A stretch of DNA of 32,010 bases, from contig JAGXFP010000019.1 in NCBI GenBank assembly GCA_024637225.1, forward strand, positions 1-32,010, read 5' to 3'. A program made the position numbers and the translations under genes. Under the pieces are notes generated by a model. The model worked only from the letters and a program-made list of their open reading frames with translations, was not told where the DNA came from and ran no database searches. Within the stretch, counting starts at the first letter, position 1; every line of letters begins with the position of its first letter. This DNA is from Desulfobacterales bacterium (lineage in GTDB: Bacteria; Desulfobacterota; Desulfobulbia; Desulfobulbales; JAGXFP01). This document shows positions 1 to 7,289 of this stretch, piece by piece.

Positions 1-1713
1 AAGCCGGAGTGCAAAGCTATGAGTCGACGAACAGAAACGACATACGAGGCCCAGTTTCCGGGTAAGTCAGCACAACATGACGAAGCCCTGGGTTTGGGGG
101 ATAGGGTAAATGTCGCGATTGTGTAGCGAAAGATCACGTTCTTATCCGGGGAGGCCTGCCCGACAGGCGGTTCAGCTAACACTGGACAGCGTTCTCGATG
201 GCAACATCGGGGAAGCTCGGGCAGGAGTCAGCAGAGGTCATAGTAGTTCCTCCGTGCGGAACGAAGGACCGAACCCAGAGAAGGGAGAAGGCCCGTCAAG
301 CTCGTCTACTGCAACGAACCCGACCGGGGAAGCAGCTGGACGGCGCGTTGGCGGTAAACCCGATCCCAAAGAGGACCTGTTGGAACGGATTTTATCCCGC
401 TCGAATATGCTCAAGGCATGGGAACGGGTAAAGGCCAATAAAGGCGCTCCCGGCATGGACAATATGCCGATTAACGACTTCATGGCCTACGCCCGTGAGC
501 ATTGGGATGCGATCCGTGCGTCACTTCTGGCAGGTACTTATCAACCCATGCCGGTGAAACGGGTGGAAATACCGAAAGCAACGGGCGGCACCCGCCCGCT
601 CGGGATTCCCATAGTGTTGGACCGGCTGATCCAACAGGCCATAGCGCAGGTGCTGTATCACATCTTCGATCCGCATTTTTCGGAATCCAGTTTCGGATTT
701 CGGGCGGGACGTTCGGCCCACGACGCCGTCTATCAAGTTCGCGATTCTATCCGCAAGGGATACCGTGTCGCCGTGGACGCCGATCTGTCGAAGTTTTTCG
801 ACACCGTGGACCATGACATTCTGATGTGCCGGGTCGCTCGAAGAATCCGTGATAAACGGGTTCTAAGATTGATCGGCAGATATCTGCGGGCCGGAGTGAT
901 GGTGGATGGTCGCCGAATGGACACCCGCAAGGGTGTTCCCCAAGGCGGCCCATTGTCGCCGCTCCTGGCCAACATCCTCCTGGACGATCTTGATAAGGAG
1001 TTGGAAAGACGGGGACACCGCTTCGCTCGATATGCCGATGACTTTGTGATTATGGTGAAAAGTCAGCGGGCGGGAAGGCGGGTGATGGCAAGTATCAGCC
1101 GATTCCTCGGCCACCGGCTCAAGCTTACGTCAATCAGGAAAAGAGCAAGGTAGCCTCGACCAACGAGATTACCTTGCTCGGTTTTACCTTCAAGGGCGCA
1201 AGTATCCGCTGGTCGGATAAGGCCTTCGCCGAATTCAAGCGACGGGTGCGGAAACTGACCGGCAGGAGTTGGGGCGTATCGATGGAGTACCGCTTTGCGA
1301 AGCTCGCGGAATATCTTCGCGGCTGGATGGGCTATTTCGGGATAGCGGAATATTACCGCCCGATTCCGGGGATTGACCAATGGCTGAGAAGACGGCTACG
1401 AATGTGCTACATCAAGCAGTGGCGCTGGTGCCGCACTAAAGTCCGCGAACTGACCAAACTCGGTTGCAACCTGCGGCTGGCCATTTCCATCGGCCTGAGT
1501 CGCAAAGGGCCATATCGACTCGCCAAAACACTGGCGTCCCAATCGGGAATGACCAACAAATGGCTGAAGGATCAAGGTCTGCTATCCGTGAAAGACTTGT
1601 GGGTGAAAATCCATTACCCCGCTACGGCGCGGTAGCTCATGGGAACCGCCTAGTGCGGACCCGCTTGCTAGGTGGTGTGGGGGCCGGGGGAGAAAAACCC
1701 CCGGCTACCCGAT
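1..1713 (+). mobile_element. Group II intron, 5' end outside the window
   Basis: The RNA frame of a group II intron surrounds a maturase/reverse transcriptase gene. Seen at the 3' end: a 9-bp helix (1645-1653 with 1668-1676) capped by a short GC-rich tip, matching a domain V shape, then a strong hairpin (1683-1690 with 1698-1705) with a nearby unpaired A at about 1707, matching domain VI and its branch-point A. The intron should end at about 1713-1714. No GUGYG-type 5' boundary was found near position 1, so the intron start lies upstream of the window. The encoded maturase is frameshifted, so any splicing or mobility would need a maturase supplied from elsewhere. Intron class was not determined. 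Confidence 0.8.
110..1635 (+). pseudogene. ltrA: Group II intron reverse transcriptase/maturase, frameshifted
   Basis: This would be the intron-encoded protein that helps splicing and copies the intron by target-primed reverse transcription. The first part (110-1153, 347 aa) holds the RT fingers and palm: FGFRAGRSAHDA at 195-206, GVPQGGPLSP at 275-284 and the catalytic YADD at 308-311. The second part (1174-1635, another frame) continues with LLGFTFKG and the thumb/maturase X region (YLRGWMGYFG, LRMCYIKQWRW). The frames rejoin if one base is restored at about 1127-1129, giving LKLTVNQEKSKVA. No HNH endonuclease domain follows. Recognisable homology starts near residue 84, so the true start is uncertain: 110 is the first ATG and an in-frame GTG lies at 254. 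A sequencing error is the alternative to a real deletion. Confidence 0.85.
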
Positions 1714-1714
1714 T

Positions 1715-1929
1715 ATGCTAGATAAAGCAAAAATGTTGGCTCGCTACACAGGGGGTTTGGCTTCCGGCTCATTTTGGTCCGCCGGAGACCAGAGTACGCT
1801 GGAGTGGTTGATTGAACAAGCAGAGCAAACTGAGGTGTGGAGAGATTTTGCCGTCGAGAAATCGAAACCACTATCCCCAGTGCTGTCAAAAAGCTGTACC
1901 ACTGGGCGAATATCGATAACTCTGTTTGA
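1715..1929 (+). pseudogene. Unknown small gene at the intron 3' junction, probably decayed
   Basis: A reading frame opens right after the predicted intron end and reads MLDKAKMLARYTGG through WLIEQAEQTEVWRDFAVE up to about 1855. Beyond that the neighbouring frame looks more protein-like (REIETTIPSAVKKLYHWAN) and stops at 1927-1929. A frameshift at about 1845-1860 would join them into one helical, Lys/Glu-containing tail. No family is recognised. It could be the 3' part of the gene the intron entered, or chance. Support is only the plausibility of the peptides. Confidence 0.25.
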
Positions 1930-1957
1930 TAAGCCATAACGTGGAGGTAACTTGCCC

Positions 1958-2167
1958 ATGAACCATGAAACAATAAAAAATAAAGAAACCTCGCAAGGTC
2001 GAGTTGACCGTGTGGTTAGTAGGCTAATTGCTTTCGCTTTTTCTCCATGCTTGAAAGCTCATGGATTTGAAGTTGTTAAGGTAAAAGGATGGGGCTGTTT
2101 TCTTGTAGAGGGCAAAGGAATAATGCGGAAAACAGTGTGGTTTAAGTGGTATCAAGGTTTGATTTAG
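1958..2167 (+). CDS. Small hypothetical protein
   Basis: A 69-residue protein starting MNHETIKNKETSQG with no recognised family. The ATG at 1958 is preferred over a TTG at 1952 because GGAGG at 1943-1947 lies about 10 bases upstream. The N-terminus is polar. The middle (VVSRLIAFAFSPCLKAHGFEVV) is amphipathic to hydrophobic but too short and mixed to call a membrane segment. The base composition is clearly AT-richer than the core genes on the right, and it sits between a mobile intron and a phage-type gene, so recent acquisition is likely. The end may be truncated. Confidence 0.45.
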   Translation: MNHETIKNKETSQGRVDRVVSRLIAFAFSPCLKAHGFEVVKVKGWGCFLVEGKGIMRKTVWFKWYQGLI

Positions 2168-2256
2168 TAATCCTACTAACGATTTCTCTTGAGCGGCCAG
2201 CCACCGGACCAGGCTGGATGAACCGCGCTTATTCTGGTCTGCTCAAAGGTGTTGTT

Positions 2257-2475
2257 ATGAAATTTTATATAAATAAATTCCCTGTTAAATATGTTGTTTC
2301 TACCGAAGGCAAAGCAATGGACCCGATACCGGAAGGAACTGCTTTTAAGGTGTCTGGTATAAATTACAACATGATTGATCTTATGCCAGTAAAAGATATC
2401 AACTGTAATCCGATTGGGGTTGACTGCGCTATGCTTCAATTTGGCTTCACGGAATCAGAATACATTAATTCATAA
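2257..2475 (+). CDS. Small hypothetical protein
   Basis: A 72-residue protein, MKFYINKFPVKYVV to GFTESEYINS, with no family recognised. It has no signal peptide or membrane segment. The alternating hydrophobic pattern suggests a small beta-rich fold. AAAGGTG about 6 bases before the ATG serves as ribosome binding site, and so the start at 2257 is chosen over a longer in-frame extension to 2146. It shares the AT-rich composition of its upstream neighbour, which ends 89 bases before it. Confidence 0.5.
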   Translation: MKFYINKFPVKYVVSTEGKAMDPIPEGTAFKVSGINYNMIDLMPVKDINCNPIGVDCAMLQFGFTESEYINS

Positions 2476-3039
2476 CAGTGGTGATAAGTGGAAACTTTCC
2501 ATGATATTACCTTATATATGGAATGTTTTTCCTCTTATTCGGATATTAACGGCCGAAAGTGGAAAGTTATTTCCACTTGTCAATTTATCTGTTGAATGGA
2601 TCATCAGCCGGAATACTATCACATTCATGGGTGAAAACAAGAGGAAGTTCCGGCCGGATAGAAAGCTGAAAATAATGGACCATGTCAGGTTCCGGAAAAC
2701 CATATCTAATTGCAAGGTAAGTGATAGTAATAAGAGCAAGAAACTCGTGGAAGAAGTCGGTTTTCCGCCGGCTGGCGCTTTCAGATCCTGGAATTAACTT
2801 CGTCCGGAGAACTTTTAATGAAATTGGGTGGTCAGGAGGAAAGAGGGCGCCTATACTGAATTATAACGAGTTTCCAAAAAGTCGAAAAACCTTCCTTCGA
2901 CAGGCTCTGGCTGGGCGGACGCAATGACCGGTCAATCAGTTTATGCAAATTTATCAAATGATCATATGTGTGATCAAAAGGTTAGGTCCTGCTCCGGCTT
3001 ATTTTAACCAAAACCGCTAGTGCTGAATAAGGGTCTGCA
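2476..3039 (+). other. Gene-poor AT-rich spacer
   Basis: No convincing gene. It contains a perfect 8-bp hairpin with a 4-base loop (arms 2558-2565 and 2570-2577), and a single arm of the dispersed CTTCGACAGGCTC repeat at about 2894-2906, preceded by the AAAAAGTC..AAACCTTCCTT motif also present near 6935-6955. The short reading frames here (for example 2414-2797) lack a good ribosome binding site and family resemblance. Confidence 0.5.
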
Positions 3040-3420
3040 ATGCTCGATCGCGCCAAACTTGCCGTTATCCATATAACCGTCAAGGAGCTGGGACTTTCCG
3101 ACCGGGAGTATCGGGACACCCTGGAGAAGGTTACCGGGGTGCGGAGCAGCCGCGATCTTGACCAGGCTGGGTTCCGCAAGCTGATGCGTTATTTCGCCCG
3201 CAGCAAGGATTATCGGCTCAGGGCCGACGGGATGACCTTCCGCCAGCGGCTCTACATCCGCCACCTGGTCGACGATCTGGGCTGGGATCCCGCCCATTTC
3301 GGCAATTTCCTCAGGAAGTACTACCACACCGATTCGATCGAGAAGATGAGCAAGCGGGAGGCCGGCAAGTTGATCGAATCCCTCAAGCACATCATTACCC
3401 GCAAGCTCGAGCGGAACTAG
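3040..3420 (+). CDS. GemA/DUF1018-type regulatory protein
   Basis: A 126-residue protein of the DUF1018 family, which includes the GemA (gp16) protein of phage Mu. It shows the family layout: an N-terminal LAVIHITVKELGLSDREYRD segment, a VTGVRSSRDLDQAGFRKLMRYF helical part, then RADGMTFRQRLYIRHLVDDLGW and a C-terminal KREAGKLIESLKHI helix. In Mu, GemA modulates host gene expression and DNA topology; in bacterial chromosomes its role is poorly known. AAGGG lies about 9 bases before the ATG. No other Mu-type gene (transposase, head, tail) is nearby, so it is either a prophage remnant or a domesticated stand-alone regulator. Its GC-rich composition resembles the genes on its right, not the AT-rich stretch on its left. 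Confidence 0.8.
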   Translation: MLDRAKLAVIHITVKELGLSDREYRDTLEKVTGVRSSRDLDQAGFRKLMRYFARSKDYRLRADGMTFRQRLYIRHLVDDLGWDPAHFGNFLRKYYHTDSIEKMSKREAGKLIESLKHIITRKLERN

Positions 3421-3443
3421 GCCCTGGTTCCGGGAGGCCTTTT
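3419..3443 (+). terminator. Rho-independent terminator after the GemA gene
   Basis: AGGCCC pairs with GGG-A-GGCCT (one bulged A), followed by TTTT. The stem begins inside the stop codon of the GemA gene, so transcription would end directly after it. Confidence 0.5.
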
Positions 3444-3537
3444 CGGGCAGCCCTCTCCCCACCGGCTATGCGAGGCGTAACGGAAAAATTTGGGAGGGCG
3501 GAGATAACCGCTCAACTTCCCCGCACTCCTCTCCCGT

Positions 3538-5244
3538 TTACCGGGGTTCGATCCCAAGTTTAACCGCCGGGAATTCCCTTGCCTCGATCACCCCCGCGCG
3601 CCGTGAATCTTTAGTGAATTCAAGCAAGCGCTGATAATAGGTTCTGGCTGTATCCGGGTCACCGGCGGCTGCGGCGGCCCGGGCTGCGCCGAGAGTGGTG
3701 TGGTAGCGTTTGGGCCAGATTTTATCAGATTCCCGGTAGGCCTCAAGGGCCGCGGCTGGGCGATTCAAATCCATCAGGAGGTTGCCCAGGGCCTCGCTTG
3801 GCGGCAGGAGGCTGCCCGGGGTCGTGGGGTTTTTTTCGACTTTCTTCTCCAGTTTCGCGGCCGCACTGATTAATTCGCGGGCTTGATCTCCATCATCTTC
3901 CGCCCATTTAATCAAGCCGGAGAGGATCAGCCGGTCGATTTCGATATAGCTTGCGAGGTTCTCTTCCCCGGCCTTTATGGTTCCCTCGCGAAGCTCCACC
4001 AGCCGCTTCTCGGCCTCCCGGGCCATCTTGAGGTTATCGGTGTGGACCGCGCCCAGACCGAGGGCGAACCAGGTAACTCCTTCAGGCCATCGGGCTTCAT
4101 CCCACGGCAGGTATTCCGGGGTCCGCGGTTGCAGAACGGTCGCCTCGAGCCATCGACGCCGTTCCACGGCATGGCGGGCCGGCATGGCGGCCGCGTGGTA
4201 GGCGCTGATAAAACTCGGCTGATGTTTCCGGACTTTCATTGCTTCCTCCAGAACCTTCGTGGCTTTTTGGTCCTGTCCCTGCTGAAGATAGGCATAGAGC
4301 AGATAATCCAGAGCATGGATGTAGTGGTGGGAAATCGTCTCGTCATCCGACTCTTTCAGGGCGGCATCGGCCGAGCGCCGGTTCAGGTCGATAACCTTGG
4401 GCCAATCTCCCAGGCGGACATAGATATGCGAGGCCATATGCAGGGCGTGGGGGACCTCCGGGGCGATTTTGCCGTAGGCCTCCACCATGTCCGGGGCATT
4501 TCCGGCGCGGCCGTCGACGTCGGTGGAGTGGATGGTGTAATGAATGGCGCCGGGATGGGTCGGGATTTTTTCATAGATCCCCCGGAGGACGGCTTCAGCC
4601 TCATCATGGAGCGGCTCGCGATCTTCCGCCCGCCCGGCCAGGGTTATCCGGGACAGCGCGTAGAGGGCCGCCGTATCGGGATCATCCCGGTTGGCGAGGT
4701 AGGCCGATTTCATTCCTTCGCTCCAGCGCCGGATCCGGGTCCAGTAATCGCTCTTGCCGGGTTCCTCGAAGAAGACTTTGGTAGCCGAGACCAGATTGCT
4801 TTCCCGCTCGTCCTCGACCAGGCTTGCGGCCTTTTCGACCAGGTTAAGTCCTCACCGCAGCTCTTCCTCGCCCGGCCGGGTCGGCCACAGGGGTTGAAAC
4901 ATGGTGGTGGCCACGCCCCAGTAGGCCATGCCGCAGTCGGGGTCCTTTTCGATTATCTCCTCGAATGTCCCATGCGCCCTTTGATACATCATGTGATGCA
5001 TCAGGGCCAGGCCGCGGTCAAACTCGGCCTGGACGGCCTCGTCGCACGCCACCTGGAAATCGACTGTGCCGATTGACCCGGCCGCGGCCGGCTGGGTCTC
5101 CCGGCCATGACTTTTTCCATGTCCGGCAGAAGCAAAGGCGAGGCTGGCGGCAAGGCTTAAAGCCAGAGCCAGTCTCAGGAACCGACCCCCATGAAAAGAT
5201 GGAGCCGCAGCTGTGAAACGGGATTTAATCTCTTTGAATTTCAT
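3538..5244 (-). pseudogene. Secreted TPR protein interrupted by an in-frame TGA
   Basis: Read through, this is a 568-residue exported tetratricopeptide-repeat protein. The N-terminus has a basic start and a hydrophobic stretch (FLRLALALSLAASLAFASAGHG), a likely signal peptide cleaved near residue 40. The rest is made of TPR-like helices, including FDRGLALMHHMMYQRAHGTFEEII, HALHMASHIYVRLGDWPKVID and HHYIHALDYLLYAYLQQGQ, the HxxHMxSHIYxRLG signature of a widespread but uncharacterised family. A TGA at 4852-4854 (codon 131) interrupts one unbroken frame; restoring CGA (Arg) by one transition would give LRRGLNLVEKA. AAGGGGAAGGG precedes the start. The DUF2267 gene lies 58 bases upstream and may be co-transcribed. 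The alternatives are two separate polypeptides, a recoded stop, or a sequencing error. Confidence 0.75.
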
Positions 5245-5302
5245 GATCCCTTCCCCTTTTATTGTCTTACCTGTTTACCGCCACCGCGGGGGTTTACCTC
5301 CC

Positions 5303-5740
5303 TCAGACCTCCTGGGGCCAGAGTTCGCGCAGCTTCTCCGGCAAGGTCGCTTCGATATCCTTAATCTCGCCCAGGGAGACATGGTGACGCAGCAGTTTAA
5401 AGACCGCCCGGACCAGCACCTCGGTATCCACCGGCAGCGGGGCGTTGTACTGCCCTTTGAGGTGGATGAACAGTTCTTCCCTGGTTCTCAGCTTCAGGGG
5501 GGGTGCCGATAATTTCCAGCCCTCGTAATAGCTGCCGCGCAACAGCATGGGCAGCTGGGCGCCGAGATGGACGGCCTCCTCGGGAAGGAGGCGGTCGCGC
5601 AAGGTGTGCAGCGTTATGCGCAGCATTTGAAAGGTTTTGGCCGAATCCTCAAGATTAAGTTCGTACATTAAGTCCTTCACCCAGATATTCGCCTGCTGAA
5701 CCGCCTTCTCAAACACCGGATAAGCCTTGAATTCTTCCAT
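5303..5740 (-). CDS. DUF2267 domain-containing protein
   Basis: A 145-residue protein matching the DUF2267 pattern: a helical N-terminus with F..AVQQANIWVKDLMYELNL, then AKTFQMLRITLHTLRDRLLPEEAVHLGAQLPMLLRG, a YYEGWKL segment, and a C-terminal second helical repeat ending ATLPEKLRELWPQ. It is probably soluble and cytoplasmic; no enzymatic role is known for the family. Members often sit near stress genes such as BON-domain and Hsp20 genes, as here. AAAGGAG lies 6-7 bases before the ATG. It heads a short minus-strand unit with the TPR gene. Confidence 0.85.
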   Translation of the reverse strand: MEEFKAYPVFEKAVQQANIWVKDLMYELNLEDSAKTFQMLRITLHTLRDRLLPEEAVHLGAQLPMLLRGSYYEGWKLSAPPLKLRTREELFIHLKGQYNAPLPVDTEVLVRAVFKLLRHHVSLGEIKDIEATLPEKLRELWPQEV

Positions 5741-5801
5741 GATCCGCTCCTTTCGATGAGATGTTCGTTGTCCTGAATACCGGGACTTTTACGCCTGAAT
5801 T

Positions 5802-5912
5802 GGTAAGCGATCACAGGGTACCGAATCTGCTGTGTTATCGGCCCGCTCATTTACAATCAGTACACATCGCCGGCCGATGCCTTGCATCTCCACCACCCTG
5901 TAATCGCTTACC
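5802..5912. repeat. Long nested inverted repeat
   Basis: The outer arms are 18 bp (5802-5819 and 5895-5912) and match at 17 of 18 positions. A perfect 7-bp inner pair (5837-5843 and 5872-5878) is nested inside. It lies in the divergent region between the DUF2267 gene and hsp20. It could be a non-autonomous mobile palindrome or a cruciform/RNA-forming site. A second copy was not seen in this window. Confidence 0.75.
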
Positions 5913-6209
5913 GGCCGGGAGATGTCTGAGCTAGATCAATCAATCATGCTGTTTCCGTTTCCAGTTCCCTTGGACTCTTTAAGAATATCAAGATCCGTGC
6001 CAGCCGGTCCTGAGGCGCCGGGGCCGGCAGGCCGGTTTCGCCGCCGGGGCGCGGGGTTGCACCTTGCCGGGGATCTCGCGGCTGGTAATGGATGAGCCGG
6101 GGGCGCTTAAATTTTCTTGCAGGGCAGGAAAATTTCTTCGCTTTGTGGTGGCGGACAGGAATTGCCGATCCCAGGAAAAGGGCTCGGCCGGGTAAGGCCA
6201 AAACGACTC

Positions 6210-6224
6210 GGCGGCCTGGCCGCC
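6210..6224. promoter_or_regulatory. Candidate activator-binding palindrome upstream of hsp20
   Basis: A perfect palindrome with 7-bp arms around one central T, centred about 98 bases before the sigma-54 -24 element. That is the usual distance for an upstream activating site bound by a bacterial enhancer-binding protein. Which protein binds is not known from the sequence. Confidence 0.4.
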
Positions 6225-6313
6225 TCCCGGAATGGGACCAACCGGCAAGTTACTAAGCCTCAAGAATACCGTTCGCGGCCGTTCCGGAAAGGCGGGTTCA
6301 GCCGCGGAGAAGT

Positions 6314-6329
6314 TGGCGCACTCTTTGCA
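6314..6329 (+). promoter_or_regulatory. Sigma-54 (RpoN) promoter of hsp20
   Basis: TGGCGC-N5-TTGCA matches the -24/-12 consensus TGGCAC-N5-TTGCA except at one position. The invariant GG (6315-6316) and GC (6327-6328) are exactly 10 bases apart. Transcription should start at about 6340, giving a leader of about 75 bases. Confidence 0.75.
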
Positions 6330-6414
6330 TTTACTGAAAGTAAGAATTGCAAACCGTTTTCGCGGTAAGCGGGCACTGCCCAGTGCTGTCAAATAAATCA
6401 GAAGGAGGACCCAA

Positions 6415-6924
6415 ATGGCATTATCCGACATGTTACCGGCAAAAAGAGGCAGAGGCAGAGGCGGGGTGGGGAGACGACGAGGGGATCGGTCCGAGATGAC
6501 CAACCTGCAGCGGGAAATGAATCGCATGTTCGATGATTTTTTCACCGGTTTCAATCTTTTCCCCTCCAGGATAGAGGAATCGTTGTCGCATTTTGCTCCG
6601 AATATCGATGTCAAGGAGACCCCCAAAAAGATCAAGGTAACGGCCGAACTTCCCGGCATGGATCAAAAGGATATCTCGGTCTCCCTGGAGGACGATTTTC
6701 TCCTTATTACCGGTGAAAGAAAAGAAGAAAAGAAGGAGGACGATGAAGAATATTTTTATCGCGAGATGTCCTACGGTTCATTCCGGCGGATGATTCCGCT
6801 GGCCGCCAAGGTCGATGCCGACAAGGTGGAGGCCGAATTCAAGAAAGGGGTGTTGAAGGTGACCCTGCCGAAACTGGCCGGGGCGGAATCGGAAAAGGGC
6901 AGGAAGATCGAAATCAAGAGCTGA
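6415..6924 (+). CDS. hsp20: Hsp20/alpha-crystallin small heat shock protein
   Basis: A 169-residue small heat shock protein, an ATP-independent chaperone that holds unfolding proteins in the cytoplasm. The alpha-crystallin domain spans about residues 61-153 with the family marks AELPGM (77-82), ITGERKEE (98-105), YGSFRR (120-125) and FKKGVLKVTLPK (142-153). The short C-terminal tail carries KIEIKS, an I-x-I motif that usually docks between dimers. The N-terminus is unusual: residues 9-25 are rich in Arg and Gly before the helical MTNLQREMNRMFDDFF part. AGAAGGAGG lies 7 bases before the ATG. A sigma-54 promoter lies upstream, so expression probably needs a dedicated activator. Confidence 0.95.
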   Translation: MALSDMLPAKRGRGRGGVGRRRGDRSEMTNLQREMNRMFDDFFTGFNLFPSRIEESLSHFAPNIDVKETPKKIKVTAELPGMDQKDISVSLEDDFLLITGERKEEKKEDDEEYFYREMSYGSFRRMIPLAAKVDADKVEAEFKKGVLKVTLPKLAGAESEKGRKIEIKS

Positions 6925-6956
6925 TGGCGGCGTAAAAAGTCAAAAACCTTCCTTTC

Positions 6957-7037
6957 TTCGACAGGCTCAGGATGAGCGGCTAACTTGCAGACGCAGGCTG
7001 AGCGGAGCTGATTTAATTCATGCTGAGCTTATCGAAG
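6957..7037. repeat. CTTCGAC..GCTCAG inverted repeat
   Basis: The arms at about 6957-6973 and 7021-7037 pair imperfectly (14 of 17). The same arm sequence recurs as a perfect 15-bp pair at 20095-20159 and as a single arm near 2894. It follows hsp20 directly and might also limit readthrough. Confidence 0.65.
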
Positions 7038-7059
7038 TGCGTTTCATTAATCCATGGCG

Positions 7060-7098
7060 ATTTTGCGGATTTGTCATGATTTGACAAACTCGCAAAAT
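7060..7098. repeat. Hairpin between hsp20 and the BON gene
   Basis: The arms are 17 bp (7060-7076 and 7082-7098), with 15 of 17 positions paired around a 5-base loop. The TTTGTCA/TTTGCGA elements resemble those in the hairpin near 31.8 kb. Confidence 0.6.
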
Positions 7099-7110
7099 GT
7101 GATTTGCCAG

Positions 7111-7197
7111 GTCATTGCGAGGAGCGAAGCGACGAAGCAATCCAGTATTTACAACTATTTACATATTTCCGGATTGCTTCGCTACCCCCGCAATGAC
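7111..7197. repeat. GTCATTGCGAG..CAATGAC palindromic repeat, copy 1
   Basis: An imperfect palindrome of 87 bases, with outer ends GTCATTGCGAG and CGCAATGAC and GAAGCAATCC/GGATTGCTTC inside. A second copy of the family occurs at 19987-20073 with a different central sequence. No encoded protein is present, so it is a non-autonomous or structural element. Confidence 0.8.
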
Positions 7198-7289
7198 TAG
7201 ACTTTCTGCTTTTGGCGACTCTTCATGATTTGTAGTCATCATGAATTTCGGCAGCGACTCGGAATTTTCACCCAATAAGGAGGCAGCGC

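Larger units (their letters stand above)
5741..6414. other. Divergent intergenic region upstream of DUF2267 and hsp20
   Basis: The 674-base region holds the nested palindrome at 5802-5912, a perfect GGCGGCC-T-GGCCGCC palindrome at 6210-6224 and a sigma-54 promoter at 6314-6329. No supportable gene was found; reading frames here have no good ribosome binding site or protein-like composition. Confidence 0.6.

Noticed and set aside
110..1635. Diversity-generating retroelement or retron RT
   Set aside because: The protein has the group II maturase X region and is followed by domain V and VI RNA; no template repeat/variable repeat pair or retron msr-msd was seen.
2414..2797. 127-codon plus-strand frame in the AT-rich stretch
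   Set aside because: It overlaps the better supported gene at 2257-2475, lacks a ribosome site and contains the hairpin sequence.
3540..3556. tRNA-like T-arm (GGTTCGATCCC)
   Set aside because: It lies inside the end of the TPR gene and no matching acceptor stem, D-arm or anticodon arm is found around it.
4852..4854. In-frame TGA as a selenocysteine codon
   Set aside because: It stands in a TPR helix where Arg fits, no redox context exists, and no clear SECIS hairpin was seen right after it.
5944..6659. Minus-strand frames upstream of and inside hsp20
   Set aside because: They run antisense to hsp20 and its control region and have no domain or ribosome site.
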